From positions 186,001-250,000 of the forward strand of contig QYAI01000015.1 of assembly GCA_003988855.1 (NCBI GenBank): a DNA stretch of 64,000 nucleotides. The letters run 5' to 3'. Both the position numbers and the translations under genes were made by a program. Positions within the stretch are counted from its first letter, which is position 1, and each line of letters begins with the position of its first letter. The stretch is from Arachnopeziza araneosa (lineage: Eukaryota; Ascomycota; Leotiomycetes; Helotiales; Arachnopezizaceae). Under the pieces are notes generated by a model. That model worked only from the letters and a program-made list of their open reading frames with translations. It did no database searches and was not told where the DNA came from. Positions 23,527-32,993 of the stretch are shown here, in pieces.

Positions 23527-24582
23527 ATGGATGAACGCCCCCAAGCCCAGCTGGGAACCCCTCATGAAAATGATCGAGTAGACTTTCGCGATCGTATTCA
23601 TAGCTCTGTTCAACGCTGTTTGGACAGACTGCAAGTTGTCAACACCACTGACAAGTCCATGACCGATCTCGTCACCCAAATGCCCTCACTTGAGATCGAT
23701 GGGCAAAGCGTCTTGAAGACTTTGACCGAGTTTCCACTCTTCAAGGAGTTTCCCAAGGAAATCCGACTTCTGATTTGGGAGGCAGCTTTGCCTGGTCCTC
23801 GCTTGCTGACGTTGACCGCTTCAAATTATATTGACTTGTTACTTAGGCCTGCTGAGGGTGAGTAACTTGAAACACCTTCACTCACACATCCCTACCTTGT
23901 CTTGAAACCTTGAACGAGACATGAGGACTAACAAAAGCTAGAACACGACAATACATTCAAGTCCTTCACTATTTACCAAGAGGACCTCGGTACGCTTCTG
24001 GCTTGCAAAGATTCTCGAGAGGTGACTCTCAAGAAATACCCAAACAGAGTTCCCTCTATCTACCAGGACTGCGAGATCCGATTTCACGCCGATGACGTTA
24101 TTGAGATTGAGGATTTATCGTACTTGATCAACACCAGCGGAGCAAACATCTTGGGAATGAGTAACCTCGACGCTATGGCTGCTGATCTTTCCAAGATCCA
24201 GACGTTGGCTTTGATCCGACGCCCTCTAGGTGGAGATGAAGGTGTCATAGTTAATATTTTGCAACAAGGCGTTTTCGACAAATTCATGTCCGTATTCTCA
24301 GGTCTGAAGAGAGTTATTCTCATCTACGACCATGAACAAGCCGTTGACCTACGCTGTATATCATGGCATGCTCACCTTCTCTACCTCGGTCGAATCAAGG
24401 TGCGCTTCGAAAAAGAGTATGCCCAGGCTAAGAAGGATGGCCGTGTACACTATGATGCGCCCGAAATTAAAATCGTTGGACATGGATCGTCGACGGAGCT
24501 GCTCCCCACCAAGACATCTCAATATCTTCAGCTAATCGCGGCCCAGGTCGAGAGCGCTCCCGCGGGTAGATGGCACAGTTGA
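23527..24582 (+). CDS. 2EXR domain protein
   Basis: Two exons (23527-23857, 23942-24582; 84-bp intron) give 323 residues. The 2EXR signature appears at about residue 75: FPLFKEFPKEIRLLIWEAAL, followed by PGPRLLTL. After the splice comes FKSFTIYQEDLGTLLACKDS, then REVTLKKYP and IYQDCEIRFHADDVIEIEDL, as in the many-copy 2EXR family of Pezizomycotina. The function of the family is unknown; members expand in plant-associated fungi. The donor (G/GTGAGT) splits a Glu codon. The coding end grades into a 60-bp repeat starting at 24587. Confidence 0.88.
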
Positions 24583-25139
24583 CGATGACACTGATGGACA
24601 ATGGCGGTTCTCTTGATGCCGTTTGACCGTGGGGACGATTGCGGAGGACACTGACAGGCAACCGAGGTTTTCTTTTCGGTGGTGAGACCATGAGGACAAC
24701 TGTTGACGGCAGTGATGGGCAATCGCACTTCTCTTTTAGACAGCTAGACTAGGAATCGGCTTTGTCAATAAGACTAGTAAACAACATGCTCCGACTTAAG
24801 AATGGTATGCCGATGAAGTTGTGAGATCCATATTACGGTGTTAGGATGACCATAGATTACATAAGCACGACGCGGCACGGAGCGATAGGAGTCCGACTTG
24901 CGTGCCTCGGCCCCTCCTCACTTTGGGAGGAAAAGGTCATGGCACCGCAGGAGGATGCATAGCCTGACCTGCCTTGAGCACATCCGATTGATTCAACATC
25001 ACCTCCCATAAAGCATCCATGGACCCTCAATCCCTCAGAGAAGTGTCAAATCACAACTCCCTCCCCTCTCCTGCTCTCTAGACCTGCACACACCTTCAGC
25101 TTCCCATATCCCAAGCCTGTCCTCGCCCATCCCGACTCG
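24583..25139. other. Intergenic between 2EXR gene and monooxygenase
   Basis: Begins with a degenerate 60-bp repeat (24587-24742). The rest is the monooxygenase promoter, pyrimidine-rich just before the ATG at 25140. No other gene seen. Confidence 0.6.
24587..24742 (+). repeat. Degenerate 60-bp tandem repeat after the 2EXR stop
   Basis: Copies start at 24587 (GACACTGATGGACAATGG), 24647 (GACACTGACAGGCAACCG) and 24708 (GGCAGTGATGGGCAATCG). Each continues with GGTTCTCTT/GTTTTCTTTT/ACTTCTCTTTT, and the first two share a later GACCGTGGGGAC/GACCATGAGGAC box. The third copy is partial. Confidence 0.75.
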
Positions 25140-26615
25140 ATGGGTTCCATTGAGCAGCCAAACGTCGACTACGATGTCATTATCGTTGGTGCCGGTATCT
25201 CTGGCGTCAATACGGCCTATCGTATTCAAGAACACCTGCCAAACTACACCTATACCATCCTCGAAAGACGAGATGCCATTGGGGGAACTTGGGACATCTT
25301 CCGCTATCCTGGCATCCGATCCGATTCAGATCTTCACACATTCGGATTCCCATGGCGGCCGTGGACGGAAGCAAAGGCCATAGCTGAAGGCAAATTGATC
25401 CGCGAGTACGTAACAGAATCTGCAGAGCAGTATCGTATCGACAAGCATATTCAATTCCGCCACAGACTGTCGGCCGCAGATTGGTCCTCGGAAGAACAAA
25501 GTTGGAGACTGAATGTTAATGCAAATGGAGTAGACACAATTTATAAAGCTCGTTTTATCGTCTTTAGTACTGGGTACTATGACTACGATGAGCCCTTGAA
25601 AGCCAGCATTCCTGGCATCGAAAACTTCAAGGGAACTACCGTACACCCACAATTTTGGCCCGAGAACCTCGATTATACGGGGAAGAGAATAGTTATCATC
25701 GGTAGCGGCGCCACAGCAGTCACTTTGCTTCCTAATCTAGCGGAAAAGGCTGCTCAAGTTACGATGCTTCAACGGAGTCCTTCTTACATCATTGCATTAC
25801 CGGCAGTTGACCCTACGGGCGATTTCTTACGAAAATGGTTTCCTACCCGGATAGCCAGTACTCTTGTGCGATGGAAATTCCTCATCCTTCCCTACCTCTT
25901 CTTCAAATTTTGCCGCGCATTTCCTAATGCAGCTCGAAACCAGATTCGAAAGAATAACCAGCGCAAAGTTCCCGCAAATATACCTCTGGATCCTCATTTC
26001 ACTCCTTCATACAACCCATGGCAACAACGTCTATGCGCTTCTCCTGATGGGGATTTTTTCAAGGCTCTGCGGAAAGGGAATGCTAACATTGTTACTGATC
26101 ATATCAAGACAGTCACAGCGACTGGAATTGAGACGGTCGGAGGAAAGACGCTCGATGCTGATATCATAATCACTGCAACAGGGTTGAAGATTCAGCTTGC
26201 AGGCGGTGCAAAAGTAAGTGTAGACGGAGAGAAGATCGATTTCTCGAAGAAATACCTATGGAAAGCAACAATGATGCAGGACGTGCCTAATGCAGCTTTC
26301 ATCATTGGATATACCAATGCATCTTGGACTTTAGGTGCTGAGACAGCTGCACAGATCATCTGCAGGATTTTGAAGCATATGGATGCCAATAATCAATCCT
26401 CAACGGTACCAAGAGTAGAGAATAAGAATATGACGCCAGCACCTATATTAGACTTCAGTTCGACTTATATCGAAAAGGCAAAGGGTGCGCTTCCTATGGC
26501 AGGAAGTGAGGATCCCTTCAAGCCTAGGGGTAACTATTTTAGAGATTATTGGATCGCGACTTACGGGTCTTTGACGAAAGGCCTCCAGTATACAAAAAGA
26601 TTCAAGACAGGATGA
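25140..26615 (+). CDS. Flavin monooxygenase, Baeyer-Villiger-like
   Basis: FAD- and NADPH-dependent monooxygenase. Intronless, 491 residues. FAD site GAGISG at 17-22 is followed by the acidic end of strand 2 (ILERRDAIGGTWD). The NADPH site is GSGATA at 188-193. The Baeyer-Villiger fingerprint is present as F163-KGTTV-H169-P-Q-F-W-P174; the position after the His, normally Thr or Ser, is Pro, so ketone versus heteroatom chemistry is uncertain. YPGIRSDSDLHTFGF and DADIIITATGL fit both FMO and BVMO families. There is no signal peptide; a hydrophobic stretch (KFLILPYLFFKF, about 242-253) may touch membrane. No terpene or polyketide synthase lies nearby, so the substrate is unknown. Confidence 0.9.
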   Translation: MGSIEQPNVDYDVIIVGAGISGVNTAYRIQEHLPNYTYTILERRDAIGGTWDIFRYPGIRSDSDLHTFGFPWRPWTEAKAIAEGKLIREYVTESAEQYRIDKHIQFRHRLSAADWSSEEQSWRLNVNANGVDTIYKARFIVFSTGYYDYDEPLKASIPGIENFKGTTVHPQFWPENLDYTGKRIVIIGSGATAVTLLPNLAEKAAQVTMLQRSPSYIIALPAVDPTGDFLRKWFPTRIASTLVRWKFLILPYLFFKFCRAFPNAARNQIRKNNQRKVPANIPLDPHFTPSYNPWQQRLCASPDGDFFKALRKGNANIVTDHIKTVTATGIETVGGKTLDADIIITATGLKIQLAGGAKVSVDGEKIDFSKKYLWKATMMQDVPNAAFIIGYTNASWTLGAETAAQIICRILKHMDANNQSSTVPRVENKNMTPAPILDFSSTYIEKAKGALPMAGSEDPFKPRGNYFRDYWIATYGSLTKGLQYTKRFKTG

Positions 26616-27192
26616 AGGAGGCGTAGAATATCCTTTGTGTTTTTGGAGTTTGACATCTTGGATTGATGACATTTTATCAATGTTTTAAGAGGAGGCGTCA
26701 TGATACATATAATAATATTGATGAATTTCATAGATCAATTCTGTTCTTTTCCATAACTTCTCGGAACTTTTCTGGTGGTGTAGACGCCACTGAAACAACC
26801 GAGGCCCTTACGATGGGGTAATTCGCCCCGAGGCAGGTCAGGGAAGCATATCTCTTTCTAGACGTCCAATTAAGGTTGCTCTCCACATCCCCCCAGCCGG
26901 AACACTGCGGAACACCTGCCCCTAAGCTGACCGCTCTTCGGAATACTTTCCTCTCATTATGCAAGAATCTCAAGGCAAAGCTGACCTAAACATTTTCTTC
27001 CTGAGCACTTTCCTTCATCTCCTTTCGCATTTCCTGCTTTCTTCAAAGCAAATTGAAAGCCTATTGTCTTCTACATGATTACGTACTTATGATCTCGGAC
27101 TAAGTTAATCATCGCAACGATATATAAGGAGAACACCACTCTGGTGTGATTTACTTCCAGTTTTTTTGAACCCTATATTAAATCTTGTTAAA
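26616..27192. other. Intergenic with decayed look
   Basis: Between the monooxygenase stop and a transporter relic. An 81-codon minus frame at 26728-26973 has no family features. AT-rich at 26680-26740 and near 27080-27130. Confidence 0.4.
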
Positions 27193-27496
27193 ATGCCAAT
27201 ACTATTTCTGAAAGTTCCACCGAAATATGTACAATCATCAATCACTATATCATTTGCCGGCATGCTCTTTGGGCTCGAGACGGGCAGCATTGGGGCTCTG
27301 ACTGTAATGCCACAATTCCGAACATCTTTTGGTCCTATATCATCAAGGGATCAAGGGCATACTCTGCGGGCTTTGTAGAGATAAGCCAGAGACTACTTAT
27401 GATAATTTTGTGTCCGATTTTGGAGTTGAGTATGTTGAGGGATATAGCTTGAAAGGGAAGACTTTTGTAGATATTGTGAAAGCGGCTCAGGACTAA
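27193..27496 (+). pseudogene. Chimeric relic: sugar-transporter N-terminus joined to another protein's C-terminus
   Basis: The first part (27193 to about 27340) reads MPILFLKVPPKYVQSSITIS then FAGMLFGLETGSIGALTVMP, which matches the first membrane span of fungal MFS hexose transporters (GxxFGxDTGxIG pattern). The similarity stops at about residue 50, where a transporter should continue for some 450 more. A second open frame, shifted by one base, runs from about 27347 to a TAA at 27494 and includes KPETTYDNFV, SDFGVEYVEGYSL and KGKTFVDIVKAAQD, resembling the end of a globular enzyme, perhaps an HD-domain hydrolase. The frames are incompatible, so this is a broken join of two gene fragments. 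The assignment of the second part is weak. Confidence 0.5.
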
Positions 27497-28338
27497 AGAA
27501 CAGAAGGGTTGAAAAGTCTAAACCCCAATCTTCGATGATCCCCAAAAAATTAACTCCGAAATCCAAAGGCTCTTTTTGCTTATTGGTTTTTCAAATATGA
27601 GTAATTGTTATGAACTCCCCTCGAATGCCGCTGGGCATTCTCAGAAATGAAATCGAGGTGAGTTCTAGTGTATCGACTTTAAAGTACATACTATCATTTC
27701 TCATATAATTAGATAGGATCATCGAAATGCATTCAGGAGGAGGCAGAGGTGCTGTGTTTTCAGCGATTTCACAAACCAAAAAAATCAGCAATCAAGAACA
27801 GCAGTGGAATTCGGGAAGTCTTATATTATACACCCCTCTTGCCAAGACGGTCGTTCACTTCGACTTCTCCATGTCCACAGAATGTGACGTCAATGGGTTC
27901 TATCCAAAGTAGACGGAAATGAAAATTTGTTTCTTGTCGTGTGGAGATGATGTGGTGGTAAAAAGCATGATCATTTCTAGAAGGGACCGGCACGGTCGAT
28001 ATACCTGCCGATGACTAATCTATGCTACGCCACGTGATATGCACGTGATATGAGCTATTCGTGCAACCACCCCCCGCCGTGGAATTGACAGGTCCTCGTC
28101 ATATAAGTACATGCTGTGAGAGATGTTTGCTTGTTTGCCTATTGCATCCTCATTGCCCTTCATCTTCTGTCCTTGTTCCACCTGAATTCTCTGCACATCC
28201 TAAAGGAGGTTCAACGATTTCATCATTTGGAACTTCTCGGTTGCAGTCAGGTTCGGGTCCTTCATGATTTGATGCTTGTATTGATCGTTAGGATTCTGGT
28301 GTTGGCTTTGGGGAGGTTGGTGCGCAGTCGTGTTCGGC
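27497..28338. other. Gene-poor stretch with a doubled E-box
   Basis: No gene supported. A duplicated CACGTGATATG (two copies, about 28030-28051) is the only clear signal. Confidence 0.45.
28030..28051 (+). promoter_or_regulatory. Tandem CACGTGATATG E-box pair
   Basis: Two adjacent copies of CACGTGATATG. CACGTG is the core recognised by basic helix-loop-helix factors such as Pho4 and Cbf1 types. Which gene it would serve is unclear, as the adjacent ORF appears broken. Confidence 0.5.
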
Positions 28339-29038
28339 TTAGAGGCTGTGGGGATTATAGTAGGGATTTCTGTTATAGATAGGAGCAGTGTGTGTTCCTG
28401 TCATTGTAACGTCTTCCTCAAGACTGACAGAGACGATCGCTGATCCGGATGGCTCAGCGGTTTTCGTTGGTACAGGTAGAGTGTTTTCGGTTCTGAAGGT
28501 CGGCAATTCTTTTGACAATGATGCCGGGTCTTGTAGCGGTGGCAGACTAGTTGTTGTGTACATCTCAGTTATGACTGGTACCAGCCACGGCTTTGGGATT
28601 CGGATGGTCCGTTCCAATCGCTAGCAATGCCTAGGTCTGTCATAATCACCCTTTTCATGCCAGTGTCAATGTAGTCGATGTCTGACGGTACGATGTCCTC
28701 ATCACGGATCAAATCATACGCGGCTATGTCTGTTGTATTACCGTTGTGCTAGATTTTCTTCTTTGGCATGTTTGCGGGTTGGCTTTTGCGATCTTAGCCT
28801 TTGCTGCGTCTAGGTCGATGACCTTCAGTTCTAGTACCTTCTGGGGAACCTTTTCTGGCTGGGTGTCCTTGATTACCCGTTCTACTATGCCCTTGTACAC
28901 TTCTTGTGAGACTGGGTTCGCGGCTCGCATTTCTTCTAGCCTTTTGAGTTCCTCGTCGGTGACTGCGACGACATTCAATTCCTTCGTCCACCACTTCGTT
29001 GATGGCGTCGGGTGATCAGATTTTTTCGTGTATCCCAT
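28339..29038 (-). pseudogene. Hypothetical protein broken by frameshifts
   Basis: Starting at the ATG at 29038, a charged, helical frame of 104 codons (MGYTKKSDHPTPSTKWWTKE; LKRLEEMRAANP; KVPQKVLELKVIDLDAAKAK) is coding-like but stops at 28724. The next stretch is open in another frame (AAYDLIRDEDIVPSDIDYID), and from about 28617 a third frame continues (TTSLPPLQDPASLSKELPTF; TKTAEPSGSAIVSVSL). No good splice pair restores one frame, so I read it as a decaying gene, though unusual introns could rescue it. No family recognised. Confidence 0.4.
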
Positions 29039-29532
29039 CCATAATATAAGATATCTTTAAGCTAGCAGACAAATAAAGAATATAAGTTTCTATTTATAAA
29101 GTCTTTCTTTTTTCTTTATATAGTAGAAGCAACAGTCTTAAGGTTAAGACTTATTAGTAGAAAGCTTATAGAGAAAGTAAGCTCTGCACAAATTCTTAGT
29201 TAGCAAGTAAGGAACTTATAAACTTATATAGTTTACAGGCCGAGATAGACTTTCCTACTCTGTCAATGATTCAAACCTCCTCAATCACTATTACTTAACA
29301 ATCAACATAAAGTGACGATAAAATAACGAATCCGAATTCCACGAGACAAACTATTGACAAGGGTCATCCTTCAATCAATTCACAAATTGGTAACAAACAA
29401 CAATCAAACAACAATCACAATATCAAACCGCAATTCTAACACCCAACCAAATCATTATAAAAAAAAAAATAGCAGAAGAATAACCCCCGATAACGTCTCG
29501 GAACATTTCCTCAGTCTGCACGTCCGCCAAAA
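29039..29532. other. AT-rich patch and 5' flank of small membrane protein
   Basis: 29040-29240 is strongly AT-rich with TA-rich words (ATAATATAAGATATC, TTATATAGTT), typical of RIP-mutated or decayed repeat DNA in ascomycetes. 29280-29530 is A/C-rich and looks like a leader for the ORF at 29533. Confidence 0.5.
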
Positions 29533-29817
29533 ATGTTCAACGGAGCCCTACTCCTCCTTGTTACCTTTGGCGTCCTAGTTCTCTTCGCAGCATACATCGG
29601 TCTGGGACTCTACCTCTTCGACAAGTACTACCGAACCGATGGAGCCCACCGGACGCACCACCGGAATTTCGAGCTGCGAACGATGCCGAGCTATGGAGAA
29701 GATGCGAACCACGATTCCCGCGCGCGAAAGAGTTCGCCCACGAGTTGGAGGTCGGACACAACCCTGGCCGCCTCTGAAGAGAGCTCGACGCAAGTACCGG
29801 AACAAGATCATTGGTGA
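29533..29817 (+). CDS. Small single-span membrane protein, 94 aa
   Basis: The ATG lies in a good context (CAAAAATG). One N-terminal hydrophobic helix (about residues 5-28: ALLLLVTFGVLVLFAAYIGL) is followed by DKYYRTDGAHRTHHRN and a hydrophilic Ser/Arg/Glu-rich tail. No intron, no Cys. The helix lacks a small-residue cleavage site, so a membrane anchor seems likelier than a signal peptide. No family recognised. A second tiny single-span ORF lies 280 bp downstream on the same strand. Real expression is unproven. Confidence 0.55.
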   Translation: MFNGALLLLVTFGVLVLFAAYIGLGLYLFDKYYRTDGAHRTHHRNFELRTMPSYGEDANHDSRARKSSPTSWRSDTTLAASEESSTQVPEQDHW

Positions 29818-30096
29818 TGAGAGGCAGAAGATTTAACTTCCTGTGGGCGCTGTGAGTGTGATGAAGAGCTACATAGGTACTCGAAGACTGTGGTCCAGCA
29901 CAGAGAGGGTCATGATCGCACATGCTGCATTTACGCAACACAGCTCACCAAGCCGGGAGTCAGAATGCGTTCATGACGCGCTGATACAAACACCTCCCGT
30001 TCAATTTCCTTACAAATAGCAACAACTCCATTGTCTTCACCTCAATCCACGCTTCAGATCGACAAAACGCCGCCTCATATCTCCGCCGCGTCAACC

Positions 30097-30207
30097 ATGT
30101 CCACCGACAGCAAGAGCTTCATTTTCATAGTCATCGTCTGCATCGTCCTCTTCGTCTGCGTCATGCTAGATTCTGTAATTCGACAGAGGATTCTCTATCG
30201 GGTGTGA
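30097..30207 (+). CDS. Candidate 36-aa membrane microprotein
   Basis: ATG in a strong context (TCAACCATGTCC), then MSTDSKSFIFIVIVCIVLFV and CVMLDSVIRQRILYRV before TGA. It is a single hydrophobic helix flanked by an acidic/Ser N-terminus and an Arg-rich C-terminus, matching the positive-inside rule for an N-out/C-in anchor. It is preceded by a pyrimidine/A-rich leader resembling a 5' UTR. Too short for homology; it may be the first exon of something longer or chance. Confidence 0.4.
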   Translation: MSTDSKSFIFIVIVCIVLFVCVMLDSVIRQRILYRV

Positions 30208-30555
30208 TACGGTAATGGGGGGACAAGAAGGAGAGGTCGGAGTTGGGATGGCAATGATGAGAGGTGGTCGGGGAGAACTTCGGTCAATGGTAACTCGATT
30301 ACGTCTTAATTGAGCTCAAGATCTGGGTGGGAAAGGGATAAATAATAAAGTCATTGAATGGAATTTGGTTGGTTTACATTAATTATTCTTTGAGATGTGG
30401 AGTTTGTACAAGAGATAAGATGTATTCGAGGACTTTTGCTTGGGTGAAATTACGCACGCCATACCCAAAAGGATATCCAGTACCAATATTGTCCTCCCTT
30501 CAGACAAAAATTATGGAACGATAAAAGCTCCATCGCAAAGTTCGATTCTTCCTGA
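30208..30555. other. Intergenic, convergent 3' flanks
   Basis: Between the microprotein ORF and the 3' end of TRK1. Nothing recognised. Confidence 0.5.
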
Positions 30556-32993
30556 TCAATCACTGACCGCATATTCAAAAGCACCATGATCCAACGGCAG
30601 TACACTCCTACTTCGTCTGAGCCTGTGGTCCTCCTCCTCGTCAGCACCCATTGTCTCCTCTGCCCTTGGTAGCTCCACAGCTTTATCAAGCGCGACCGGT
30701 AAACCTCTATGCCTACCCCTTAACATGACTACGCAAAGGATTAATTTGCTGACGGGATGCCAACCACCACTGAAGCTGTATGCTACCGTTGGCAGACCGG
30801 TACTGAGACCCACGCAGCCATAACCACTTACAATCTCGAAGGCAATATTGAAGACAGAGTAGGTGACAGGATCGCTATCAAAATTTCCCGTCTCGGCAAT
30901 AGAGATGAGCCAGATGGCGGCGCCGAGCAGCCAGAGGTCGTGGAAGAGCTGGCCTCGAATTTGTTGGCGGATAAAAAGCGTACCGGATCGAGACCAGAAG
31001 CTCTTGCGTTCTTCGCTGTAGCCTGGCGTGTTTTTGTCGTCAGCATAGATGCCGAGGCTTCGCTCTTCGTAAACATTTGAGTGTCGCATAGCAATGGTAA
31101 CAGGATAAACGTTTATGTACCTAAAGGACTGAGAGTAAGCAAGTGCATTTTCCAGAATACAAAAGAGCCGAATGAGGAGGTTATGCCACAAGGAGTAGGT
31201 CCAAAGCTTCACTTACATCATAACCATATACAGCACCTGTAAGGATATCCGCAGACTTGTGATGGAGATGATATAGAAACCGCCATGACGGACGGCGAGT
31301 GCTTGGAACAGACCATCGAGGACTCGGTAGCGGTGTGGGATAGCGTTCGTGGCCGGGTTATTGATATTCAAAATCTCGAATGCGGCCCAGTCAAATGAGT
31401 TGAGGAATAGAACGGTTAAAAAAAGCCACCATGTCGGTGTGGATGGAAACAAATTTGTATAAACTCGGCGTGGGTATAGAAGAATGAAATGGATGGTGCC
31501 TTTCAATTCCGAGTATACATCTTCCGAGGGAAAACACTTCGTGAGGCCTTGCAGCAGAGACCAGAAAAAGAGTCGGAGGAAGAGTGGGTATGCAGTATTG
31601 CCAGCAAGAATCATGATTCCAACGGTGAGAAGTGTGTATGGCGACGTTCCAAAAGGTACCTAATAGAATTAGTTGAGTTTATCTTGCGGAATTCATAATT
31701 ATACCATATTGGCATCAAGCAATGACATGCCAGAGTTGTTGAAACCGGAAGCTCCGTTAAAGATACCTAACCACCAGGGATTGATACCATTCTCTCTGCT
31801 TACACTAGATTTATTATAGGCTGTGTAAGCAGCTAGGCCAAGACAACCGAGAAGTTGCCATAGGACAAAATAGGCCGGTACAACCCAGCTCAATAGACAT
31901 ATAGCCCTATACTCAACGCCTCCCAAGTGAGCCCTCTCAGCTCGGGTGAGACCGTAGACCTGTCCATTTCGGCCTGTGGTAGCTCGATTAAGATAAGCCG
32001 GAAACGTTTCGTTGCTAAGATCGATACCTTCTTCGTCATTGATACTAGACTTCTCACTTCGTCTAATCATTCCACTAGTCTGAGGTAGATTGTAAGAAGC
32101 TGAACTTGATTCAGCGCCTACGCCCACAAAGCTAAGGACTCGACGACGGGATTGTGTAGGCGGAGGGCTTGGGGCAAGACGTAGAACTGAGATATCGTCC
32201 GGGTCTCTGGCAGCATCTTGAAATGTTGCATTACTCTCGGTAGGGATTTCCCTAGGGTCATCCCATTTCTGACCCAGTGGTGATCGTGAATCGTCAGCGT
32301 TAGGATCCGTCGTAGGATCCCTTGGACCAGAGTGTCTTGATTCAAACGTGTGTTTATCACGAGATAGCCGTGACTTTTTCTCATCTTGGAGTCTTCTGAT
32401 AATTGGAAGTTCGTGTCCAGTGACGGATAAACTATTTCGGCGCGACCGGGATCGAGATCTAGACTCTCTTTGCATGCGGACAATGCCTTTCTAGATCAAG
32501 AGTGTTAGCCTGTGATAAATTTCCATTTTATTGTAACCAATTAATTTCACAATAGTGTCCACCTTTCTTCTTCTGACGTGGACACACAACGAAACAGAAT
32601 TAAATTGGGGACAAAAGGATATCCAATTAAAGTTCTTACCAAATGATTTTCGAAGTACCCTCGGCGAGTCCAGACTGTGAAAATCGATACGAAGATGCTT
32701 GAGCCAACGATAATAAGGATGAACAAGAGCAATTGCTGGAAAGTGTTGATTTGGCTCAGATTGACGGTATTAAGGCCAGCCTCAGTGATGCCCGAGACAC
32801 AGAGGAAGAGACTGTCGGTATAGGTTATGCTCCATTTCGGAGTCGAGGAGCAATAGAAGATGACGGAAGTGGCCAGACAAGTAGACAAAATGTAGAAGTA
32901 ATGCCAAAATATGAAATTTCGCTCGATCTTTGGGATGAAAGCTAATATACGGCTGCGTTTTAGTTGCTCCAGCTTTTCTGTGAAGAACGACAT
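30556..32993 (-). CDS. TRK1: Trk-type high-affinity potassium transporter
   Basis: Plasma-membrane K+ uptake protein with four M1-P-M2 repeats. Four exons (32640-32993, 31705-32490, 31217-31659, 30556-31120) give 715 residues; introns are 149, 45 and 96 bp. The start MSFFTEKLEQLKRSRILAFI is the first ATG; the frame is open upstream only through a TTG. The four pore loops are visible: SGITEAGLNTVNLSQ, NGASGFNNSGMSLLD, QALAVRHGGFYII and YGCVGLSTGLPTV. As in fungal Trk proteins a long hydrophilic loop lies between repeats 1 and 2, here Arg/Ser-rich (MQRESRSRSRSRRNS), then DPDDISVLRLAPSP. The conserved C-terminal LRGRHRGLPVALDKAVELP ends the membrane part. The third selectivity loop reads RHGGF where many homologues have a small or hydroxyl residue before GF. 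Potassium specificity is inferred from the family. Confidence 0.95.

Noticed and set aside
16240..26615. Biosynthetic gene cluster (sedolisin, DJ-1-like, tyrosinase, 2EXR, monooxygenase, with the MFS gene nearby)
   Set aside because: No backbone synthase, mixed strands, large spacers and no pathway-specific regulator inside the block.
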